From Ruminococcaceae bacterium OttesenSCG-928-A16 (lineage in GTDB: Bacteria > Bacillota > Clostridia > Oscillospirales > Ruminococcaceae): a stretch of 64,000 nt of DNA. Below, in pieces: positions 57,559 through 64,000 of this stretch. Position 1 is the stretch's first letter, and every line of letters begins with the position of its first letter. Where the stretch lies: positions 124,001 to 188,000 of the forward strand of contig JAJDJP010000001.1 in the NCBI GenBank assembly GCA_030267215.1. The letters run 5' to 3'. Below the pieces are notes generated by a model that saw nothing but the letters and a program-made list of their open reading frames with translations, was not told where the DNA came from and made no database searches. The translations under genes were made by a program, and so were the position numbers.

Positions 57559-58398
57559 TTATGCAGTGTAGTTAAAAAAACCACTGCCTGTTTTGCGGCC
57601 CAGTTTACCGCCCCGCACCATTTTGCGTAGCAATGGGTGGGGCCGGTACTTCGAATCTCCCATTTCGCTATACAAAACTTCCATAATGGCAAGGCATACG
57701 TCCAGGCCAATTAAATCTCCTAGTGCCAGGGGGCCCATGGGGTGGTTTGCGCCCAGCTTCATGGCGGTGTCTATGTCTTCGGCGCTGGCAATGCCCTCGG
57801 CGTAAATGCCCACCGCCTCGTTTACCATGGGCACCAGCAAGCGGTTTACCACAAAGCCGGCACAATCTTGCACCACAACCGGCGTTTTGCCAATGGCCTG
57901 CGCAATTTCCACAATCTTATCCACAAGCTCGGGCGGGGTGGTAAGGCCACGCACAACCTCCACCAGTTTCATTACCGGGGCGGGGTTAAAAAAGTGCATG
58001 CCAACTACCGGGCGGCCAAGCCCGGCGCTTAACTCGGTAACCGAAAGCGATGAGGTGTTGGTGGCAAACAAGGCCTCGGGTTTGCATAGGCTGTCAAGCT
58101 CTGAAAACAGTTCTTTTTTTAGGTCCATTTTTTCCAAAGCGGCTTCCACAACAAGGTCGCATTCGCCCGCTTGTTTAGCAAGGCCTGTGGTAATGCGGCC
58201 AAGCAACGCATCCATTTCCGGCTGGGTCATTTTCTCTTTGCTTACCAGCCGGGCAAGGTTTTTGGCGATTTTTGCTTTGCCACCCTCGGCCCATTCTGGT
58301 TTAATATCGCATAGCAGCACGGTATAATTGGGGTTTGCGGCAAAAGCCTGGGCAATGCCCGCCCCCATGGTACCGGCGCCTATCACGGCTACTTTCAT
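57559..58398 (-). CDS. hbd: 3-hydroxybutyryl-CoA dehydrogenase
   Basis: VAVIGAGTMGAGIAQAFA, GMHFFNPAPVMKLVEVV, FVVNRLLVPMVNEAV. Confidence 0.93.
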   Translation of the reverse strand: MKVAVIGAGTMGAGIAQAFAANPNYTVLLCDIKPEWAEGGKAKIAKNLARLVSKEKMTQPEMDALLGRITTGLAKQAGECDLVVEAALEKMDLKKELFSELDSLCKPEALFATNTSSLSVTELSAGLGRPVVGMHFFNPAPVMKLVEVVRGLTTPPELVDKIVEIAQAIGKTPVVVQDCAGFVVNRLLVPMVNEAVGIYAEGIASAEDIDTAMKLGANHPMGPLALGDLIGLDVCLAIMEVLYSEMGDSKYRPHPLLRKMVRGGKLGRKTGSGFFNYTA

Positions 58399-58472
58399 CG
58401 TACCACCCTCCTTTTATTGTTGGTTGGTTTTGTATTAACAAACAGTTGTTTTGCGCCAATAGAGGCCTATTT

Positions 58473-59249
58473 TTATTTGCCGGTATATGGGGCAGGTTTG
58501 CGTTTTTCTAAAAAAGCGGCCATGCCTTCTTTTTGGTCTTGGGTTGCAAAACATTGGCCAAACACTTTGGTTTCTAGCCGGGTTGCTTTGTTTAATGGCA
58601 GCCCCACGCTGGCATCTGCCACTTGTTTAACCGCCCGCACCCCAAAGGGGGCATTGGCTGCTATTTTTTGTGCCATTTCAAGGGCTTTTTCCATTAAGCT
58701 GGCCGCAGGCACCACCTGGTTTGCAAGGCCAATGGCCAGCGCTTCTTCAGCTTTTACTTTGCGGGTGGTATAGGCAAGCTCTTTAGCGCGTGCCAAGCCC
58801 ACCGTGCGCACCAGCCGTTGCACGCCGCCATAGCCGGGCAATATGCCAAGGCCCACCTCGGGCAGGGCAAACACGGCATTATCGGCACAAATGCGTATAT
58901 CGCAGCTAAGGGCAAGCTCGCACCCGCCGCCCAGCGCAAAACCATTTACCGCCGCAATTACTGGCATGGGCAGGCCCTCCAGCAGCTCCATCACCAGGTT
59001 GCCCTCTGCCGAAAAAGCCTCGGCTTCGCTGGGGTTAAAGTCCTTCATTTCGCCAATATCGGCCCCGGCCACAAAGGCTTTTTCGCCCGCACCGGTTAGT
59101 ATTAGGCAGCGCAGGTTTGAGCCAGCAATCTCCTTCAGCAGTGTTGTCAACTCTGCCACCATTTCGCTGTTTAAAGCGTTTAATGCCTGCGGGCGGTTAA
59201 TGGTTAGCGTGCCCACTGCGTTTTCTACAGTATACTCCAAATATTGCAT
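58473..59249 (-). CDS. crt: enoyl-CoA hydratase/crotonase
   Basis: TINRPQALNALNSEM, AFVAGADIGEMKD, AVNGFALGGGCELALSCDIRI. Confidence 0.92.
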   Translation of the reverse strand: MQYLEYTVENAVGTLTINRPQALNALNSEMVAELTTLLKEIAGSNLRCLILTGAGEKAFVAGADIGEMKDFNPSEAEAFSAEGNLVMELLEGLPMPVIAAVNGFALGGGCELALSCDIRICADNAVFALPEVGLGILPGYGGVQRLVRTVGLARAKELAYTTRKVKAEEALAIGLANQVVPAASLMEKALEMAQKIAANAPFGVRAVKQVADASVGLPLNKATRLETKVFGQCFATQDQKEGMAAFLEKRKPAPYTGK

Positions 59250-59348
59250 GGGTTACATCCTTTCTACACCGCCAAGCTAAAGCATGGGGGTGGTTGAGGG
59301 TTAAAGCGTATTTGGTAAAAAAGCAAAACCATTTGCCATACGTTGCCG

Positions 59349-60023
59349 TTATTGCATTTGCTTTATGTCTTTAGAAATAAGTAGCTTTGCACCGGTGCAA
59401 TTTTGTATTTCTTCCAGTGTAAATTCAGGGTTATATTCGGTAAGCAAAATGCCTTCGGGCACAACCAGCATTACACCCATTTCGGTAATAATTTTGTTTA
59501 CACAATTTACAGCGGTGTAGGGTAGTTTGCATTCTTGCAGTATTTTGTGGTTGCCGCGTGCGGTGTGCTCCATTGCTACAATCACATCTTTTGCGCCCAC
59601 AACAAGGTCCATAGCGCCGCCCATGCCCGGCACTTTTTTGCCCGGAATAATCCAGTTAGACAAGTTGCCGTGGCTGTCTACTTCCAGTGCGCCTAAAATG
59701 GTGCAATCTACGTGGCCACCACGTATTAAAGCAAACGATAGGGCAGAGTCGATAAAGCTTCCGCCCGGCAAAACCGAGGCAGGGGCGCCGCCTGCGTTTA
59801 CCACAAACAGCGGGTCGTACATCGGGTTTTTGCTGCCCGGCTGCGGGCTGGGGCCGGTGTTAATAATTCCATTTTCGGATTGCAGCACCACGTGGATATC
59901 CTTGGGCAAAAAGGTGGGAACCAGCGTAGGAAGGCCGATACCTAGGTTTACAAGGTCGCCGTCTTTTAGCTCTTGGGCGGTGCGCTTGGCTATAAAGTTT
60001 TTAATATCTTCTTTGTTCATCAT
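59349..60023 (-). CDS. atoA: acyl-CoA:acetate/acetoacetate CoA-transferase beta subunit
   Basis: VNLGIGLPTLVPTFLP, LQSENGIINTGPSP, GGHVDCTILGALEVD. Confidence 0.9.
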   Translation of the reverse strand: MMNKEDIKNFIAKRTAQELKDGDLVNLGIGLPTLVPTFLPKDIHVVLQSENGIINTGPSPQPGSKNPMYDPLFVVNAGGAPASVLPGGSFIDSALSFALIRGGHVDCTILGALEVDSHGNLSNWIIPGKKVPGMGGAMDLVVGAKDVIVAMEHTARGNHKILQECKLPYTAVNCVNKIITEMGVMLVVPEGILLTEYNPEFTLEEIQNCTGAKLLISKDIKQMQ

Positions 60024-60706
60024 TCGCGGCCTCCTTCCACAACATAGTGCACCAAAACACCGGGGGTTACTACATTTTCGGGTTCTATTTGGCCGGTTTC
60101 CACCACCGTATCAGCCTCGGCAATTACCACCTTGGCGGCGGTGGCCATTACCGGGTTAAAGTTGCGGGTGGTGCCCTTGTACCAAATATTGCCGTGGGTG
60201 TCTATTGTGTGGCCGCTTAGCAGTGCAAAATCGGCTTTCAGGGGTCGCTCTAGCAAATAGGTTCGGCCGTCTACCTCTACAATACTATGCACATGCTCGG
60301 CGCCCTCTACGGTGGTGCCAACCCCGGTAGGGGTAAGCACACCACCAAGGCCGGCACCGCCGGCACGTATCATTTCGGCAAGGCTGCCTTGGGGTATCAA
60401 CACCACTTCCAGTGTTCCGTCGTTCATCTGCTCGGCCACTTCGGGGTTTAAACCCACATGGGTGGCAATTAGCTTTTTTACTTGTTTGTTGTGCACCAGT
60501 TTTGCAACACCATAAAAGTCATCGCCATCTGGCCCGTTTGGCATCGAAGCATCGTTGCAAATAAGGGTTAAATTGCGGGTGCCTTTTTGGGCCAGTGCTG
60601 CCAATATGCTATGCGGGTTGCCGCACCCCATAAACCCGCCCACCATAATGCTGGCACCTTCGGGTATCATTTCTGCCGCTTGCGCGGGGGTTATAAATTT
60701 TGCCAT
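60020..60706 (-). CDS. atoD: acyl-CoA:acetate/acetoacetate CoA-transferase alpha subunit
   Basis: EGASIMVGGFMGCGNPHSIL, THVGLNPEVAEQMNDGTLEVVLIPQGSLAEMIRAGGAGLGG. Confidence 0.9.
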   Translation of the reverse strand: MAKFITPAQAAEMIPEGASIMVGGFMGCGNPHSILAALAQKGTRNLTLICNDASMPNGPDGDDFYGVAKLVHNKQVKKLIATHVGLNPEVAEQMNDGTLEVVLIPQGSLAEMIRAGGAGLGGVLTPTGVGTTVEGAEHVHSIVEVDGRTYLLERPLKADFALLSGHTIDTHGNIWYKGTTRNFNPVMATAAKVVIAEADTVVETGQIEPENVVTPGVLVHYVVEGGRE

Positions 60707-60830
60707 GGTATCCCTCCTGCCTGTAATGGTGCTACAGGGTATTTTTATGTTTACTTTGAAAATATTTTGGCCTTATGATACTATTTAAAGTAACAATATT
60801 GCTTGGCTTAATGCCGCAAGGGGGCAGGTT

Positions 60831-61637
60831 ATGAAAAACACTTTTTTAATTGGCGAAGTATCTAAGTTGGTTGGAATTTCTACAGAAACCCTGCGCTTTT
60901 ACGAAAAAGAGGGTTTAATTATTCCGCAAAAAAGCGAAGCCAACGGCTACCGGTATTACACCATGCAAGATATAAACCAGTTAATTGACCTTGTGTTTTT
61001 TCGTGATATATCCCTTAGCATTAAGGAGATAAAAGAAATTGTTAAAACGCGTGGCAACCAAGATATGCGCCAATTTTTTACCGAAAAGCAGCGGGATGTG
61101 GAAAAAAGTATCCACAACCAAACCCTACTATTGTACAAGCTGCGCGCCATAGAAGAAGCCCACCAAACCATAGAGGCTGGGCTTGGGGTATGCTCTATTT
61201 TGCCACACCCTTCGTTTTATGTATTGTCGGAGTATGACGAGAGCGCCGAAAGCTTGTTTATTCAAAAAGACGGGCAGTCGATTGCGGCCTCGCACCTGTA
61301 CCACCTGTGCAGCATTGGTGGCGCTATAGAGAAGGACGCCGCAGGCAACTGGGACATTGAAAAACAGTATTTGTATATTTTGCGCCGGGCCGCCATGGAT
61401 TATGGCGTAACCGAAAAATTTAAGGATAAAACGCTGGTAAACAGCAAGCGTAGTGCCCACACGGTGGTGGCGCTAAGCACGCCAGAGGCCCTGCTACAAG
61501 GCGTAACCAATTTGCTGGCCTGGATGGACGAAAATGGCTACAGCCAAACCGATTTAATACGCTTTAACTACCTGCTAACCAATGTGTTTGGCCGCCACAC
61601 CCAAAGCTATGCCGAGCTATGGATACCGGTGGTGTAA
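60831..61637 (+). CDS. MerR-family transcriptional regulator
   Basis: FLIGEVSKLVGISTETLRFYEKEGLIIPQKSEANGYRYY. Confidence 0.92.
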   Translation: MKNTFLIGEVSKLVGISTETLRFYEKEGLIIPQKSEANGYRYYTMQDINQLIDLVFFRDISLSIKEIKEIVKTRGNQDMRQFFTEKQRDVEKSIHNQTLLLYKLRAIEEAHQTIEAGLGVCSILPHPSFYVLSEYDESAESLFIQKDGQSIAASHLYHLCSIGGAIEKDAAGNWDIEKQYLYILRRAAMDYGVTEKFKDKTLVNSKRSAHTVVALSTPEALLQGVTNLLAWMDENGYSQTDLIRFNYLLTNVFGRHTQSYAELWIPVV

Positions 61638-61643
61638 GCCAGG

Positions 61644-61964
61644 TTACTGGTTTTTGCCTCCATATGTTTTATAACTTTTGCGCAGTTTAAAAAAGTTCAT
61701 AAACACATACATTAGCAGCACAAAAAAGGGTATGCACAGGTAGGTAATAGCCATGGCCGAAATGCTGGTGAAAAAAATTACCAGCATGCTAATAAGCGCC
61801 AAAATAGAAGATAGTTGCAATGCCAGCTTGCGCACCATGCGGAACTGGCGGTCATACTCTGGCGAAGAGGCAAACATTTTTTTTGCAACTGCCCCTGTTA
61901 TTAAAATACAGGCCAGCGTTATAAGCAAAAACGAAAAGTAATACACCATCATTGTCTCTCTCAT
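61644..61964 (-). CDS. small hypothetical membrane protein
   Basis: 106 aa with three hydrophobic segments, between kdd and MerR gene. Confidence 0.5.
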   Translation of the reverse strand: MRETMMVYYFSFLLITLACILITGAVAKKMFASSPEYDRQFRMVRKLALQLSSILALISMLVIFFTSISAMAITYLCIPFFVLLMYVFMNFFKLRKSYKTYGGKNQ

Positions 61965-62011
61965 AGCAAGTCCTTTCTGTAACAGGGGTGTGTGTTGTTT
62001 TTTGGTTCAAT

Positions 62012-63049
62012 TTATCCGCCGTAAACCCGCTCAAAATAACTGCGGATTACATCATTTTCAAGCAAAATTTGGTACACTATTTCGGCATGGCCTTTGGTGT
62101 AACCGGTGCCAACCAAAAGGGTCATTTCTTTGCCAACGCCCTCGCACCCAAGCGCCACCTTACTAAACACGGTAGACATGCTAAAAAACAAGGCCTTGCC
62201 GTGGTCTTTGCAGCTTAAAATAGAGGACATTTCGGTGCTGTCAGTGTTTACGGTGTTCACCACAAAATCGGCCAGGGTGCCGTTGGTAAGCCTATCTACC
62301 TCGCGCATTACGGCAAGGTTATCTTGTGCGTTCATGCACAATACGTGGTCGGCCACGCCGGCATCTCGCACCAGTTGGCATTGGGCTTCGCTGCTATCTA
62401 TAGCAATAACAAGGCCGGTGTTGCCCGCTCGTTTTTTGGCCTCGTGCAGGCACAGCAGGCCCGCTTTACCAGTGCCAATTACAACCACCTTATCGCCGGC
62501 ATGCACATACTTTGCCGTCCAGCCGGGTGCGCCGGCTACGTCCATAGCGGCCAGGCACAGTGCCTTGCTTAAATGCGGCGACATTTTTGCATAAATGCCA
62601 GATTCAAACAAAATGGCTTTGCCTTTTACAAATACCTGGTCGGTGTCCACGTCAATTTCGGTAATTTCTTGTAAAAATAGGGGGGTTAAGGTTAACGATA
62701 CCATGGTGGCAATGGTTTCGCCCTCCACAAGGTCTACCTTACCCAGCAAATCTTCGCCAATTTTTTCTATGCGGCCAACCAGCATGCCGCCAGAGCCAGT
62801 GTCGGGGCATTGAAACTTGCCACGCTCGGCCACTATGGCCAAAATTTCGGCTTTAATGCGTTCTTTGTCGCCGTTATTGCGCCGTTTTAAAGCATTAAAA
62901 GCGGTAGAGGTAATGTTTAAAATATCGGCGTCAATCAATATTTCGTTGCTTAAAATTTCGGGTGTGTTGTCAATTTTCCATGCGGCTTGTGGCAGGCAGC
63001 CGTTGCTTGGCTGCAGTACACGGTGTTCTCCATATTTTCCTTTTTCCAT
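62012..63049 (-). CDS. kdd: L-erythro-3,5-diaminohexanoate dehydrogenase (lysine fermentation)
   Basis: 345-aa zinc-less MDR-like protein; GEHRVLQPSNGCLPQAAWKIDN...PDTGSGGMLVGRIEKIG recalled as Kdd family. Confidence 0.82.
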   Translation of the reverse strand: MEKGKYGEHRVLQPSNGCLPQAAWKIDNTPEILSNEILIDADILNITSTAFNALKRRNNGDKERIKAEILAIVAERGKFQCPDTGSGGMLVGRIEKIGEDLLGKVDLVEGETIATMVSLTLTPLFLQEITEIDVDTDQVFVKGKAILFESGIYAKMSPHLSKALCLAAMDVAGAPGWTAKYVHAGDKVVVIGTGKAGLLCLHEAKKRAGNTGLVIAIDSSEAQCQLVRDAGVADHVLCMNAQDNLAVMREVDRLTNGTLADFVVNTVNTDSTEMSSILSCKDHGKALFFSMSTVFSKVALGCEGVGKEMTLLVGTGYTKGHAEIVYQILLENDVIRSYFERVYGG

Positions 63050-63199
63050 AAGTTCTCCCTGTTTGCGCGGCGCTACAGTAATTTTTTTAACAAAGGTGCG
63101 GCTACATTGGCTTACTTAGTGCAAATGCACCCAAAAAGCAGGCTTTGCTATATTTAGCTTACCGCATAACAGTTTTGTACGCAAGGTGCCATTATTTTG

Positions 63200-63232
63200 T
63201 GTCTTTCCCCCGCCCCGGGCGGGGGAAAGACA
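63200..63232. repeat. 16-bp stem-loop between permease and kdd
   Basis: TGTCTTTCCCCCGCCC-C-GGGCGGGGGAAAGACA. Confidence 0.8.
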
Positions 63233-63267
63233 TTTTGTTTGTGCAGGCGGTTGCCTGCAAGCGCTAC

Positions 63268-64000
63268 TTATTTTTTAGATTGAAAGATGGATTCGGTACG
63301 TTCTTCTTCGGTTACCGAGTTGCGGTATTTGCTGGAAACTCCATACAGGATAAGGCCCAGCACAATCCAGCCAATTAGGTAGCCAATGCCTACGTTGCCC
63401 ATGTACCCGGGCGAAGCAGGAATAAGTGTGATGATGATAAGAATGGCTGACACGATGCTGGCCACAATAGCCATGGGGGCGCCGCCCGGCATACGGAAGG
63501 GGCGCTTCATGTCTGGCTCGGTTTTGCGCAGGCGCGCCGCCGAAAGCGAAACGAAGAACCAGCCCACAACAAATGCGGTAGAGCCAATAATGGTAAGTGG
63601 GTCTATAAGGCCAATGCCAATAAAAGGCCCTGCCAATGTGGCAATGGCGCATAAGGCATTGCCGCCAAGCGGTGTGCCGTATTTAGGGTGCACTTTGGCA
63701 AAAAAGCCGGGTAAAAACCGTGCACGGCCAAGGCCCATAATTAGGCGGGCGCCAGCTATGTAGCAGCCGTTCCAGGTGGTAAACAGGCCAGCCAAAGCGG
63801 CTACCAGCGAAAGCCAGTACATAATTTCGCCAATAATGCCGGGGTACAAATTGCGGAACATGATGGAAACGGCCGGACGGGCTTGCTCGGCAAATTGCAT
63901 CCAGGGCATTGCCATACCAGTCGAAAGAATCATCATGCAATAAAAACCACCAGCTGCCATAACGGCAATAAGAAGTACCTTGCCAAGGTTTTTAAAGTTT
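63268..64000 (-). CDS. APC-family amino acid permease, C-terminal part (N-terminus outside window)
   Basis: Multi-TM, TWNGCYIAGARLIMGLGRARFLPGFFAKVHPKYGTPLGGN typical of APC permeases; frame remains open to the edge. Confidence 0.85.
   Translation of the reverse strand, partial: NFKNLGKVLLIAVMAAGGFYCMMILSTGMAMPWMQFAEQARPAVSIMFRNLYPGIIGEIMYWLSLVAALAGLFTTWNGCYIAGARLIMGLGRARFLPGFFAKVHPKYGTPLGGNALCAIATLAGPFIGIGLIDPLTIIGSTAFVVGWFFVSLSAARLRKTEPDMKRPFRMPGGAPMAIVASIVSAILIIITLIPASPGYMGNVGIGYLIGWIVLGLILYGVSSKYRNSVTEEERTESIFQSKK

Noticed and set aside
60707-60830. TTACTTT/AAAGTAA dyad between atoD and the MerR gene as MerR operator
   Set aside because: Imperfect and widely spaced; not the usual dyad within a 19-20 bp promoter spacer
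1-64000. Prophage, ICE, CRISPR-Cas or complete IS element
   Set aside because: No integrase, transposase, phage structural, conjugation or cas gene was recognised anywhere in the window

Overview
64-kb chromosomal window that looks like a gut-type Clostridia/Ruminococcaceae genome (inferred from gene content, not tested). Most of it is ordinary: nagB, an AfuABC/FbpABC-like binding-protein ABC transporter with a YesMN-type two-component system and a second binding protein, deoD-cdd, typA, a complete-looking histidine operon (hisZG fusion-D-C-B-H-A-F-IE), ruvCAB, ecfA1-A2-T-truA, a ClpE-like chaperone, tRNA-Val and tRNA-Gly, a 12-gene co-directional sugar-catabolism locus (about 44.3-57.5 kb), and a butyrate/lysine-fermentation block (hbd, crt, atoA, atoD, kdd, amino-acid permease) running off the right edge. 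Most notable signals: (1) a 546-bp islet between tRNA-Gly and its original terminator, bounded by a 10-bp duplication of the tRNA 3' end and 11-bp inverted arms, carrying one membrane/coiled-coil ORF; (2) a perfect 15-bp inverted repeat centred on the -35 of the his promoter; (3) a HisZ-HisG fusion; (4) a 17/19 shared operator candidate at two promoters of the sugar locus; (5) a structured leader plus a perfect 22-bp palindrome upstream of ecfA1; (6) a breakpoint where a half MFS gene and a 5'-truncated deoC meet head to head; (7) a 'CHSERSEES' palindromic repeat inside the ABC operon; (8) a decayed tRNA-Val copy next to the intact one. No CRISPR array, rRNA, prophage or intact transposase was seen. 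All functional calls are from reading the translations by eye; no database search was run.
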